Assembly (NCBI GenBank): GCA_963821925.1
Contig: CAWGFO010000001.1
Coordinates: 868,001 to 932,000, forward strand
DNA: 64,000 nucleotides
Direction of reading: 5' to 3'
DNA from: JAOUEA01 sp963821925
GTDB lineage: Bacteria > Actinomycetota > UBA4738 > HRBIN12
The translations under genes and the position numbers were made by a program. Below are positions 38,510-46,139 of the stretch, in pieces (position 1 is the stretch's first letter; each line of letters starts with the position of its first letter). The notes beneath the pieces were generated by a model. The model ran no database searches. It was not told the origin of the DNA and saw nothing but the letters and a program-made list of their open reading frames with translations.

Positions 38510-38875
38510 ATGCCGGCGATCCACGTGCGCACGCTCCCCCCGGCGGGGGGGACGGCCCAGGTCGACCGGGCCCTGCGCGCGATCGCGAGCGACGTGGCCG
38601 ACGCGATCGGCGCCGAGCCGTCGGGGACCTGGTGCACGTTCACCGCGCTCGACCGGATGACGATCGGCACGCAGGTGGTGGGCGGTGGAGGGCGGATCGT
38701 CTACGTCGACGTGTGGATCCGTTCGCGCGGCGCCGAGGTCGACGGGCGGGCGCTCTCGGCCGCCTGCCTCGCGGCCGCACGCGAGCTCGAGGTCCCGCCC
38801 GAGGACGTCTGGGGCACGCTCCGCGAGGTCGAGGCGGGGCACGTATTCGCGGGCGGGGCGCTGATCGAAGACTGA
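38510..38875 (+). CDS. Tautomerase-superfamily-like protein with N-terminal Pro
   Basis: Protein of 121 residues that after Met removal would start with Pro (PAIHVRTLPPAGGTAQVDRA), the catalytic residue of 4-oxalocrotonate tautomerase/MIF-type enzymes. Length and two beta-alpha-beta halves (second half RIVYVDVWIRSRGAEVDGRA) suit a MIF-like fold. Two ATG codons are adjacent (38507, 38510); TAAGGT at 38498-38503 is six bases from the second, the usual leaderless distance, and only that start puts Pro first. Family assignment is inferred, not certain. Confidence 0.6.
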   Translation: MPAIHVRTLPPAGGTAQVDRALRAIASDVADAIGAEPSGTWCTFTALDRMTIGTQVVGGGGRIVYVDVWIRSRGAEVDGRALSAACLAAARELEVPPEDVWGTLREVEAGHVFAGGALIED

Positions 38876-38926
38876 GGGTCTCGCGAGCCGTTCCGGCGGT
38901 GGCGCGGTCGGTATGCTCTCGGCCAC

Positions 38927-39409
38927 ATGAACCAGTACTGGACCCTCGCGCACATCCTGTCGGTCGTCGCCTTCCTCGCGTGCCACGGCGCGTCGATGTT
39001 CGCGCTGTTCAGGATCCGATCGCTCGGTACGGACCGCACGAAGATCGCCGACACGATCGCGTTCTCGGGGTCGACCTCGAAGCCGATGTACGTCGCGCTG
39101 ATCGCGGTGGTCGTGGCGGGGTTCCTGTCGGCGTCCACGGGGCCGTGGGGCCTGAACGACACCTGGATCTGGGCGGCCGTGCTGGTGCTGATCATCACCA
39201 CCGGCCTGATGACGGCGATCGCGAAGCCCTACTTCAAGAAGGTCTCGGCGGCCTGCGACCTGCGTCCGTCCGGCGTGCCGCGCGTGAGCGACGAGGAGCT
39301 CCTGGAGCTGGTGCGGTCCAAGGCGTCGGCCCTGATCATGCTGATCGGGATCGGCGGGCTGACCCTGATCGTCTGGCTGATGGTCTTCAAGCCCGGCAAG
39401 CGGTTCTGA
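38927..39409 (+). CDS. Four-helix membrane protein (paralogue of 25631-26104)
   Basis: Intact 160-residue membrane protein with four hydrophobic helices, beginning MNQYWTLAHILSVVAFLACH and ending LMVFKPGKRF. It is clearly paralogous to the protein at 25631-26104, including an identical leaderless -10 box (TATGCT at 38912-38917, nine bases from the ATG). Between helices 3 and 4 is a polar stretch with SDEELLELV, matching TDEELAAHL in the other copy. DUF2269-like layout; function unknown. Confidence 0.8.
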   Translation: MNQYWTLAHILSVVAFLACHGASMFALFRIRSLGTDRTKIADTIAFSGSTSKPMYVALIAVVVAGFLSASTGPWGLNDTWIWAAVLVLIITTGLMTAIAKPYFKKVSAACDLRPSGVPRVSDEELLELVRSKASALIMLIGIGGLTLIVWLMVFKPGKRF

Positions 39410-39430
39410 CGACGGCCGCCGGCGCGGGCC

Positions 39431-39610
39431 TCAGGCGACCCAGGGGTTCCAGCGTTCGCGCTCCATGCGTGTGAGCTCGCGGAAGGCCTCGTGCACGTCG
39501 GTGTCGTCCGGGTAGTCCACGAACCACGCGCGGGCGTCGGCGATCGCGGTCGAGATGTCGTTCGGTGAGTGGGCGGTCCGCATACGGACCAGCAGTTCGT
39601 CACGGTTCAT
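39431..39610 (-). CDS. Small hypothetical protein, 59 aa
   Basis: Open frame starting MNRDELLVRMRTAHSPNDIS and ending RMERERWNPWVA. It is acidic and helical, with Arg/Glu/Trp at the C-terminus and no membrane segment. The ATG at 39610 has GGAGGT two to four bases upstream, a strong but close site. I do not know the family. It lies between the membrane protein (convergent) and the Usp-Rieske gene. Confidence 0.65.
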   Translation of the reverse strand: MNRDELLVRMRTAHSPNDISTAIADARAWFVDYPDDTDVHEAFRELTRMERERWNPWVA

Positions 39611-39699
39611 ACCTCCATTCCTACCCGCTGGAGGCGCTGCCTACCGTGATGTGGCGCACATCGTCACACGACCGCCACGCGCTCTTGACCTGAGGGGCG

Positions 39700-40704
39700 T
39701 CAGGCGGGCGGGAGGGGGCGGGCGGCGGGACCGTTCGCGACGTCGCCGGTCGGGTGGAACTTCGAGCCGTGGCAGGGGCACTCGAACAGGCTCGTGCCCT
39801 GATTCCACGCGACGGTGCAACCCATGTGGGTACAGCGCGCCGACATCAGGTGCATCTCGCCGCCCGCATCGACGTAGGCCGCCAGCTTCTCGCCGGCCGA
39901 GGTGATGATCCCCCCCTCGCCCGGACCGAGCTCGGACGGGACCTGGGCGACCGTCCGGGCCACGAGCACGTCGCGGTCGGCCAGGTCGACCACCTTCTCG
40001 GGCACCGGGTTCAGGAAGAACCGTTTCGCGCCCTGCATGCCCTTGTTGCCGACCACGATCAGGTCGGCGCCGGCCTCGCGGGCGGCCTCGACGATCTGTT
40101 CGCCGGGCTCGCCCTCGCGGAGCATCACGTCGGTCTCGACCAACGCGCCGTACATCGCGATCGTGTCCTCGGTCACGAGCTTGCCCGTGGCGGGGTGGCC
40201 GACGAAGATCAGGGTCACGGGGGCGCCGATCGACTCCGCCAGGTCGTAGCCCTTACGGGCGGCGCGGTCGGCCGTAGGCGAGCCGTCGGTCGCGATCGCG
40301 ACGCGCCCGTACAGGCGATCGTCGGTGCCGCGCTGGGCGTCCATCACGATCAGCAGGTCGCGCGGGGCGTGATGCGACAGCCGATCGGCCGTCGGTCCGA
40401 GCTCGGTGCGGCTCCGGCCGCCGCTGATCACGATCAGCCCGACGTCGCGGGCCTCGGCGACGTCGGCGAGGACCTCGGCGGGGGACCGGCCGCCGTGCAA
40501 CTCGCCGCTGCGGCGCTTGACCCCCGCCTCCTCGGCCTCGGCGAGCGCGGCATCGAGGACCGCCTGGGCTCCCTCGGGGCGCTCCCAGATGTGCGCGATC
40601 ACGAGCTCGGCCTTGCCGGCCTTCGCCAGTTCGGTCGCCACGTTCGCCGTCGTCGCCGACCGCGCCGCGCCGTCGGTGCCGAACAGGATCCGCTTGTACG
40701 CCAT
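39700..40704 (-). CDS. Tandem universal stress protein fused to a Rieske [2Fe-2S] domain
   Basis: Intact 334-residue protein with three domains. Usp 1 (residues 1-130) starts YKRILFGTDGAARSATTANV. Usp 2 (about 135-265) has RVAIATDGSPTADRAARKGY and the nucleotide-binding loop VVGNKGMQGAKRFFLNPVP, a GxxG motif followed by N-P instead of G-S. The C-terminal 70 residues are a compact Rieske domain with both iron ligand pairs, CTHMGC and CPCHGSKF. The Usp part would bind ATP or sense stress, and the iron-sulfur cluster could sense or pass electrons. ATG at 40704 after GAGGAGG. No signal peptide, so cytoplasmic. Confidence 0.9.
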   Translation of the reverse strand: MAYKRILFGTDGAARSATTANVATELAKAGKAELVIAHIWERPEGAQAVLDAALAEAEEAGVKRRSGELHGGRSPAEVLADVAEARDVGLIVISGGRSRTELGPTADRLSHHAPRDLLIVMDAQRGTDDRLYGRVAIATDGSPTADRAARKGYDLAESIGAPVTLIFVGHPATGKLVTEDTIAMYGALVETDVMLREGEPGEQIVEAAREAGADLIVVGNKGMQGAKRFFLNPVPEKVVDLADRDVLVARTVAQVPSELGPGEGGIITSAGEKLAAYVDAGGEMHLMSARCTHMGCTVAWNQGTSLFECPCHGSKFHPTGDVANGPAARPLPPA

Positions 40705-40760
40705 GGGTTCCTCCTCACCGGCCAGGCTAGCAGCCGGGCGGAGTCCGTCCGGCTCGGTGT

Positions 40761-40786
40761 GTTTCATCGAGCCGTTCCTCGGGAAC
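40761..40786 (+). promoter_or_regulatory. SigB/SigF-like promoter motif (lipoprotein-Nramp-PRC operon)
   Basis: GTTT at 40761-40764, 16-base spacer, GGGAAC at 40781-40786. The GTG start follows ten bases later, so the transcript is probably leaderless. Confidence 0.6.
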
Positions 40787-40795
40787 CGTTGCCCC

Positions 40796-41260
40796 GTGGT
40801 CCGAACGACGGTCCGATCGCGGCGGCTGCGGATGCCTGCGTTGTTGCTCGTCGGCGCCCTGACGACGGGATGCGTGCTCCCGGCTCCCACCTCCGGCGCG
40901 TTCGAGTCGAAGGCGGCCGAGAGTGCGGCATCGGCGGTCTCGGATGCCCGCACCGCGCTCCTCGCAGCCGCGCTCGCGATCGGCGATCGCTCCTTCGCTC
41001 TGCTGATCTCGGTCCAGCTGGCGGAGTCGGCGACAAGCGCCGCATCGACCGCCGCGACGTTCGCGTCGATCCAACCGCCCGACGCTGCGTCGGATCGGCT
41101 CCGTGCCCACCTCCTGCCGCTCCTGCAGCGCGCTGCGGATCTCATCGCACGGATGCGCATCGCGGCCAGGCGCGGCGACGTACGGGCGCTCCAGGAGCTC
41201 CGTGGGCCGCTCGCTCCGGTGGCGGACGCGCTCGAGCGTTTCTCCGAGACGCACGTATGA
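40796..41260 (+). CDS. Helical lipoprotein upstream of the Nramp transporter
   Basis: Secreted lipoprotein of 154 residues: basic N-terminus (VVRTTVRSRRLRM), hydrophobic segment and lipobox LTTGC at about residues 22-26, then an almost wholly helical, Ala-rich domain (RTALLAAALAIGDRSFALLI, LLQRAADLIARMRIAARRGD). Family unknown. I chose the GTG at 40796 because a promoter motif ends ten bases before it; an inner ATG at 40832 would leave too short a signal. Its TGA overlaps the Nramp ATG (ATGA), so the two are coupled. Confidence 0.7.
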   Translation: MVRTTVRSRRLRMPALLLVGALTTGCVLPAPTSGAFESKAAESAASAVSDARTALLAAALAIGDRSFALLISVQLAESATSAASTAATFASIQPPDAASDRLRAHLLPLLQRAADLIARMRIAARRGDVRALQELRGPLAPVADALERFSETHV

Positions 41261-42492
41261 AGCCGAAACGGGTCCTCGAAGTCTTCCTCGGCGTGCTGAC
41301 CGCCTTCGGAGGGTTCGTCGACATGGGCGACCTGGTCGCGAACGCGGAGACCGGCGCGCGATTCGGGATGGGGCTCGCCTGGGTGGTCGTCGTGGGCGTC
41401 GTCGGGATCGTGATGTACGCGGAGATGGCAGGTCGCGTGGCCGCGGTCTCGGGGCGGCCCGTGTTCGACGTCGTGCGGGAGCGACTCGGGGCGCGGGCCG
41501 CCCTCGTGAACCTTGGCGCCTCGTTCTTCATCAACCTCTTGACACTCACGGCGGAGATCGCCGGCCTCGCGATCGTGATCCAGCTCGCCACCGGGTTGAA
41601 CTACCTGGCCTGGGTCGTGCCGGGCGGGATCGTCGTGTGGCTCGTGGTCTGGCGCGTGCGCTTCTCGACGATGGAGCGTGTGTTCGGCCTCACGGGCCTG
41701 CTCATGGTGGTCGTCGCGGTGGCCGTCTGGCGGCTCCAACCGGGATTGGCCGGTCTCACGGCAGACGCGCTCCACCCAACGGTGGCGCACGGCGAGAGTC
41801 TCGCAACGTACGCGTTCTTCGCGATCGCCCTGCTCGGCGCGGCCATGACCCCGTACGAGGTCTTCTTCTTCTCATCGGGGGCGGTCGAGGACGGATGGAC
41901 GCCCCGAGACCTCAACGTGAACCGCGCGAACGTCTACCTCGGGTTTCCTCTCGGCGGGCTGCTGTCCCTCGCACTGATGGCGTCGACGGCGCTGGTGTTC
42001 CATCCGCGTGGCATCTCCTCGGATCAGCTCGCGCAGGTCACGCTGCCCGTCGGCCTGGCCCTGGGTCGGATCGGTGTCGGCCTGTTGCTCGTCGGGATGT
42101 TCGCCGCGATCTTCAGCGCGGCGATCGAGACGTCGTTGTCCGCGGGCTACACGGTGAGCCAGTTCTTCGGATGGCAGTGGGGGAAGTACGTGCGGCCCCG
42201 CGAGGCCGCGCGGTTCCACCTGACGGTCATCGTCGCCGTGATCGCCGCCGTCGGACTCGCGCTCACGACGATCGATCCGATCAAGGTCACCGAGTACTCG
42301 ATCGTGCTCTCGGCGGCCGCGCTCCCGCTCACGTACCTCCCGATCCTCGTCGTGGCGAACGATCCCACCTACATGGGAGAGAGGACGAACTCACGTCCGC
42401 TGAACGCCGTGGCCTCGGTCTACCTCGGCCTCCTGTTGCTCGTGGCGGTGGCCACGATCCCGCTGATGATCGTGACGAAGGGTGGTGCCTGA
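41257..42492 (+). CDS. Nramp (SLC11)-family divalent metal transporter, divergent site
   Basis: Integral membrane transporter of 411 residues with about eleven helices. Helix 1 carries FGGFVDMGDLVANAETGARF where classical Nramp has DPGN, and helix 6 reads GAAMTPYEVFFFSSG where classical members have a MPHN-like motif. The helix-6 Met that gives selectivity for Mn and Fe is therefore replaced by Thr and the Asn of helix 1 by Asp, which points to another ion, perhaps Mg as in Nramp-related Mg transporters. It overlaps the lipoprotein gene at its start and the PRC-barrel gene by one base at its stop. Intact. Confidence 0.85.
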   Translation: MKPKRVLEVFLGVLTAFGGFVDMGDLVANAETGARFGMGLAWVVVVGVVGIVMYAEMAGRVAAVSGRPVFDVVRERLGARAALVNLGASFFINLLTLTAEIAGLAIVIQLATGLNYLAWVVPGGIVVWLVVWRVRFSTMERVFGLTGLLMVVVAVAVWRLQPGLAGLTADALHPTVAHGESLATYAFFAIALLGAAMTPYEVFFFSSGAVEDGWTPRDLNVNRANVYLGFPLGGLLSLALMASTALVFHPRGISSDQLAQVTLPVGLALGRIGVGLLLVGMFAAIFSAAIETSLSAGYTVSQFFGWQWGKYVRPREAARFHLTVIVAVIAAVGLALTTIDPIKVTEYSIVLSAAALPLTYLPILVVANDPTYMGERTNSRPLNAVASVYLGLLLLVAVATIPLMIVTKGGA

Positions 42493-43232
42493 TGCGACTG
42501 ACCGATCTCCTCGGCAGCCGTGTGATCGACCGTGGGGGCGCCCGAGTGGGGCACGTCCACGACGTGCGGATGGTGCAGGACGGGCCCCCGATCGGCCCGT
42601 TCGGCGCCGCGCCACGGGTGCATGCCTTGATCGCCGGTTCCCCGGCGGTGGGGGTGCGGCTCGGGTTCGGACGGTCGGACGTGCACGGGCCATGGGTCGT
42701 CGACGTCGTCTTCCGGCGGCTACATCGCGACCTTCGCGTGATCCCGTGGGAGCTCGTGGCGACGCTCGAGGAGGGCGCGATCGTGCTCGATGCGGTCGAC
42801 CGTCAGCTGCCGCGGGCACCAGGCGATCGGCCGACCGGGGGACGGGTGATCGACGCCGGCCTCGAGCTGCTCGACCGGCAGATGCTCGACCGGGCGGGGC
42901 GCATGGCGGGCAACGTCGACGACCTCGAGCTGCTCTGGCGTCCCGGCGAGGGGCCGCCTCGCGTGACCGCGATCCTCGCGGGGCCGGGCGCCCTGGCTCG
43001 CCGGCTCGGCGGCCGCATGGGACGCGCCGTGGCGGCGGCGCATCAACGGCTGCAGGATCGCGATCTCGAAGGCCCCGCGAGGATCGACTTCGGCGTCGTG
43101 GCGGCGATCGGCTCGGACGTGCGGCTCACGGTCGATCGAGATGCCCTCGGCACGATGCGGTTCGAGGCGTGGACGCGGGACTCGCCGTGCATCACGCCGA
43201 GGTCGCCGGCGGTCGCGATGACGCGCGACTAG
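42492..43232 (+). CDS. Double PRC-barrel protein
   Basis: Soluble protein of 246 residues with two PRC-barrel-like halves: residues 1-95 (LTDLLGSRVIDRGGARVGHV, RLHRDLRVIPWELVATLEEG) and about 115-220 (MLDRAGRMAGNVDDLELLWR, ARIDFGVVAAIGSDVRLTVD). PRC-barrel proteins often accompany metal transporters and may act as cytoplasmic gates or sensors. TGATG overlap with the Nramp gene shows tight coupling. Its TAG shares a CTAG with the stop of the convergent anti-sigma gene. Confidence 0.75.
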   Translation: MRLTDLLGSRVIDRGGARVGHVHDVRMVQDGPPIGPFGAAPRVHALIAGSPAVGVRLGFGRSDVHGPWVVDVVFRRLHRDLRVIPWELVATLEEGAIVLDAVDRQLPRAPGDRPTGGRVIDAGLELLDRQMLDRAGRMAGNVDDLELLWRPGEGPPRVTAILAGPGALARRLGGRMGRAVAAAHQRLQDRDLEGPARIDFGVVAAIGSDVRLTVDRDALGTMRFEAWTRDSPCITPRSPAVAMTRD

Positions 43233-43615
43233 ACGAGGTCGATCTCGAACCACACCGAGGCGCCGCGATCCGTCCGCTCGACCCCCCATCGGTCGCTGAG
43301 CTGACCCACGAGGAAGAGGCCCCACCCCGACTCCTGGAACATCGTGGGTGGGTGCGGATCTGGCTCGAATCCTGGCCCCCGGTCCGCGACCTCGACCCGG
43401 ACGTGTCGCTCGTCGACCCGAACGCTCATGTCGATCGGGTACCCGTCCGCGCCCCCGCCGTGCCGGACAGCGTTCGTCACGACCTCGCTCACCAAGAGCT
43501 CGAGATCCTGACGAACCGACGCCGGCAACGGAGCGTTGAGGTCGGCGAGAGCCCGTCGCGCGCGGGATGCCGCCTCGGCGCCCGCTTCCAACGAACGATC
43601 GATCTGCGCGCTCAC
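43229..43615 (-). CDS. HATPase anti-sigma factor-like serine kinase
   Basis: RsbW/SpoIIAB-type ATP-binding protein of 128 residues. The Bergerat fold motifs are complete: N box LLVSEVVTNAVRHGG, G1 box ADRGPGF, and G2 box ESGWGLFLV. It should bind a sigma factor or other partner and phosphorylate the STAS protein encoded just upstream. GTG start at 43615 overlaps the STAS stop (GTGA). Confidence 0.85.
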   Translation of the reverse strand: MSAQIDRSLEAGAEAASRARRALADLNAPLPASVRQDLELLVSEVVTNAVRHGGGADGYPIDMSVRVDERHVRVEVADRGPGFEPDPHPPTMFQESGWGLFLVGQLSDRWGVERTDRGASVWFEIDLV

Positions 43616-43962
43616 GATCTCGCCGATGTTCCGTCGAAGGCGGCCTCTCGGTCGTTGACGATCTCGAGCCGCCGGTCGAGTAAGGCCATCAGGAAGACAC
43701 GATGTACGGGGTCGGGGCCGCGCACCACCACGAGCCGCCGTGTCTCGCGCCTGGCCGCGGCGTCCGCAGCCAGCACGATACGCAGGCCGGTCGAGTCCAT
43801 GAAGGTCAGTCCGCTGAGATCGAGGACCAGGAGCGGTGGCCCCGTGGCCTCGGCTTGGGCGATCGCCTCCTCGATGATGGGGGCGGTCGCAAGATCCAGT
43901 TCGCCGGCGAGCTCGATCACCACACCGGCGTCGCGGGTCTCGAGTTCGACCGTCAGCACCAT
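43612..43962 (-). CDS. STAS-domain anti-sigma factor antagonist
   Basis: RsbV/SpoIIAA-like protein of 116 residues. LVLDLSGLTFMDSTGLRIVL has the phospho-acceptor Ser in DSTG. VVIELAGELDLATAPIIEEA at the N-terminus is typical. Partner of the HATPase protein with which it overlaps. The ATG at 43962 is leaderless: TACGCT at 43972-43977, nine bases upstream; a longer upstream frame lacks support. Confidence 0.85.
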   Translation of the reverse strand: MVLTVELETRDAGVVIELAGELDLATAPIIEEAIAQAEATGPPLLVLDLSGLTFMDSTGLRIVLAADAAARRETRRLVVVRGPDPVHRVFLMALLDRRLEIVNDREAAFDGTSARS

Positions 43963-44062
43963 CGTGTCCGCAGCGTACCTCGCCCTGGGCCACGGGTGGG
44001 CGCGTGATCGGCGCGTCGCACCGCGGTGGCCTCGTTCGGAGGGTTTCCGGAACGGCTCACCT

Positions 44063-44830
44063 CTAAACGCCGGCCCGGTCACGCGGGGCGTCGTAGATCC
44101 GTTCGTATTCCTCCTGGAGGACCCCGTAGCACTCGCAGGCTACCCCGGCGAGGCGTGCACGGTCGGCGATCACGATCGCGCCACGGCGGGTGTCGATCGC
44201 GCCGGTGCGGCGCAGGCTCCGCAGCGCGTCGGTGACCGATGCCCGGCGCACGCCGAGGATGTCGCTCACGAACTGGTGCGTGAGCTGCACCGTCTCCGAG
44301 CCCACCCGATCGGTCGTCTGGAGGAGCCATCGCGCCAGCCGCTCGCGGACGGGATGTGTCGCCGCGCAGGCCACGCTCTGGGCGACCTGCACCAGGAGCG
44401 CCCGCGTGTAGGAGAACATCAGCCCCTCGAGTTTCGCGCTGCCCGTGAGTGCGGCTCGGAAGTCGTCGGCGGCCACCGCGATCCCGGTTCCCGCGAGCTG
44501 CGCCACAGCGCGAGAGTTCGGTGCCCGGTCATCCTGGAGGAAGAGGGCGACGCCGAGCACGCCCTCGCGCCCGATCGTGGCCGTCTCCACCGCGGCGCCG
44601 TCGCGCAGCGTCGTCAGGAGCGACACGACGGCGGTCATGGGGAAGACCACCTGATGGATCCGGTCTCCTGCCTCGATCAGCACCTGTTCGGGCACCAGCT
44701 GCACGGTGTGAGCGCGCTCGAGCAGCGAGGCCCGATCCCCGGGGGGCAGGGCGTCGAGGAGGATGTTGCCGTTTGCAGAGCGATCCCCGTGGGTAGCGTG
44801 CCCCCATGCAGATCGAAGCGGATCCGTCAT
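44063..44830 (-). CDS. Crp/Fnr-family transcription regulator
   Basis: Regulator of 255 residues: cyclic-nucleotide-binding fold (LVPEQVLIEAGDRIHQVVFP, AVETATIGREGVLGVALFLQ) and a C-terminal winged helix (LTHQFVSDILGVRRASVTDA). It lacks the Cys cluster of Fnr and the full cAMP-binding Arg-Ser pair, so its signal is unknown. ATG 44830 follows AGGGGGGGAG, giving a 20-residue N-terminal extension. Its 5' end overlaps the divergent CDGSH gene and that gene's promoter, so expression of the two may interfere. Confidence 0.8.
   Translation of the reverse strand: MTDPLRSAWGHATHGDRSANGNILLDALPPGDRASLLERAHTVQLVPEQVLIEAGDRIHQVVFPMTAVVSLLTTLRDGAAVETATIGREGVLGVALFLQDDRAPNSRAVAQLAGTGIAVAADDFRAALTGSAKLEGLMFSYTRALLVQVAQSVACAATHPVRERLARWLLQTTDRVGSETVQLTHQFVSDILGVRRASVTDALRSLRRTGAIDTRRGAIVIADRARLAGVACECYGVLQEEYERIYDAPRDRAGV
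44771..44796 (+). promoter_or_regulatory. SigB/SigF-like promoter motif (CDGSH gene)
   Basis: GTTT at 44771-44774, 16-base spacer, GGGTAG at 44791-44796. It lies inside the start of the divergent Crp-family gene. The CDGSH ATG follows nine bases later, so the transcript is leaderless. Confidence 0.6.
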
Positions 44831-45111
44831 CTCCCCCCCTGTCCGAGCGTGAACCCGTGGCGTGGGTGGGCGGATGCGCTGTGGTCGGCGACCCCACGGT
44901 CATCACGGTGCGGCGGTACCCGTGTGGCCCGGCGCTCGTGCGCGGCGCGTCGCACCTCGTCGACGCCGAGGGCAACGAGATCCTCTGCGGACGCCGCACC
45001 GTGGCGGTCTGCGTGTGCGGCGCGAGCCGGCTGGGCACGATGTGCGACGGGACGCATCGATTCGCTCTCGATCCGGCTACCCGGTCGGACGCAACGCCGC
45101 CCAGCCCCTGA
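44806..45111 (+). CDS. CDGSH iron-sulfur domain protein
   Basis: Protein of 101 residues with one mitoNEET-type [2Fe-2S] motif: CVCGASRLGTMCDGTH, the C-x-C...C-D-G-x-H signature (Thr replaces the usual Ser). The N-terminal part (VITVRRYPCGPALVRGASHL) is a short beta domain common in bacterial CDGSH proteins. Such proteins take part in iron or redox sensing. Start ATG 44806 is leaderless behind a SigB-like motif. The last 35 bases overlap, tail to tail, with the haem-oxygenase-fold gene. Confidence 0.85.
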   Translation: MQIEADPSSPPLSEREPVAWVGGCAVVGDPTVITVRRYPCGPALVRGASHLVDAEGNEILCGRRTVAVCVCGASRLGTMCDGTHRFALDPATRSDATPPSP

Positions 45112-46081
45112 GGGACGAGCGCGCTGCGCGCCAGCTGTCGATCAGGTGGACGGAGAGGCGATGTTCGACGCGCGCGAGCGCATGCGCCCCGAACAGAACG
45201 TCGCTCGCGAGCAAGGGCTCGTCCTTCACGAGCGAGCCGACGAGGTCGTGGGCCGCGATCATGTCGTGGACCGAGTCCGCCTCGACGTGCTCGTCGTAGT
45301 AGTCCGTGACCGCGGTCCCGAAGCCGAGGCGCCGGAGTCCGTTCCCGTATCGGCGGTTCGGGATCGCTGAGGTCAGCTCGAACAGGGCGAGGTGCCCCAT
45401 CGCCGCTCCGCGCAGGCGACGATGCAGTCCGAAGAAGCTGACGAGGTTCGCCGTGGCGAGGGTCACGCCGGGCACGACGTCGAGATAGGCGCCGTAGCCG
45501 TCGTCGAGACCGAGGGCGCGCATCGTTCGAGCGAAGATCGCGGAGTGCATCCGCTCGGCACGGCCACCGCCGTACTCATCTGCCTGGATCTCGAGGAGCG
45601 CGGACTTCGACGTGCCTTCCAACCGGGGGATCGCGAACGAATGTGGATCGGCCTCCCGCAGCGTGTAGATCGACCGGTGGATCACGAACTCCCGAAACTC
45701 GGCGAGGCCCGCCCGGCGGGCCAGGTACCGACTGAGCGACGGAGCGCGTTCCTCATCCGACAGGGCAACGATCGCACGGCTGACGTCGCTATGACGGGGA
45801 GGCGGGGCGATCGGGCCGATCTCGGCGCGCAGTTCCTCCTCCCAGACGTCCTCGAGAGCGCATCGGAAGGCGATCAGGCCGGGATCCCACTCGCGGCGGT
45901 CGTCGACGCCGGGCAACCCGCGGAAATGGAGGTCGTAACAGAGTGCGAGTGCCAGCTGACGGTCGTCGTCCTCGGACCGGCTGACGTCGGACACGGGCGG
46001 AGGCGGTGCGGCCCGGCCTCGAGCCAAGGCATCGAGCAGGACTTCGGTGATCGGACCACGCGGGTGGGGCAGGCGCTTCAT
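45077..46081 (-). CDS. Iron-containing redox enzyme family protein (haem-oxygenase-like fold)
   Basis: Helical protein of 334 residues resembling the haem-oxygenase-like diiron family. Candidate metal ligands are the Glu and His residues of LLEIQADEYGGGRAERMHSA and YYDEHVEADSVHDMIAAHDL, with the spacing expected for a diiron site. Substrate unknown. ATG at 46081 is directly behind a SigB-like motif (46091-46116). The neighbouring convergent CDGSH gene has the same kind of promoter, so the two iron proteins are probably made together. Confidence 0.8.
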   Translation of the reverse strand: MKRLPHPRGPITEVLLDALARGRAAPPPPVSDVSRSEDDDRQLALALCYDLHFRGLPGVDDRREWDPGLIAFRCALEDVWEEELRAEIGPIAPPPRHSDVSRAIVALSDEERAPSLSRYLARRAGLAEFREFVIHRSIYTLREADPHSFAIPRLEGTSKSALLEIQADEYGGGRAERMHSAIFARTMRALGLDDGYGAYLDVVPGVTLATANLVSFFGLHRRLRGAAMGHLALFELTSAIPNRRYGNGLRRLGFGTAVTDYYDEHVEADSVHDMIAAHDLVGSLVKDEPLLASDVLFGAHALARVEHRLSVHLIDSWRAARSSLRGWAALRPTG

Positions 46082-46090
46082 ACACGATCC

Positions 46091-46116
46091 CTACCCCGAC
46101 CGGACGTGGGGGAAAC
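46091..46116 (-). promoter_or_regulatory. SigB/SigF-like promoter motif (iron redox enzyme gene)
   Basis: Read on the minus strand: GTTT (46116-46113), 16-base spacer, GGGTAG (46096-46091). The start codon is nine bases downstream. Back to back with the plus-strand motif at 46140. Confidence 0.6.
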
Positions 46117-46139
46117 GTGGAACCGCTCGGGCGCCACGG

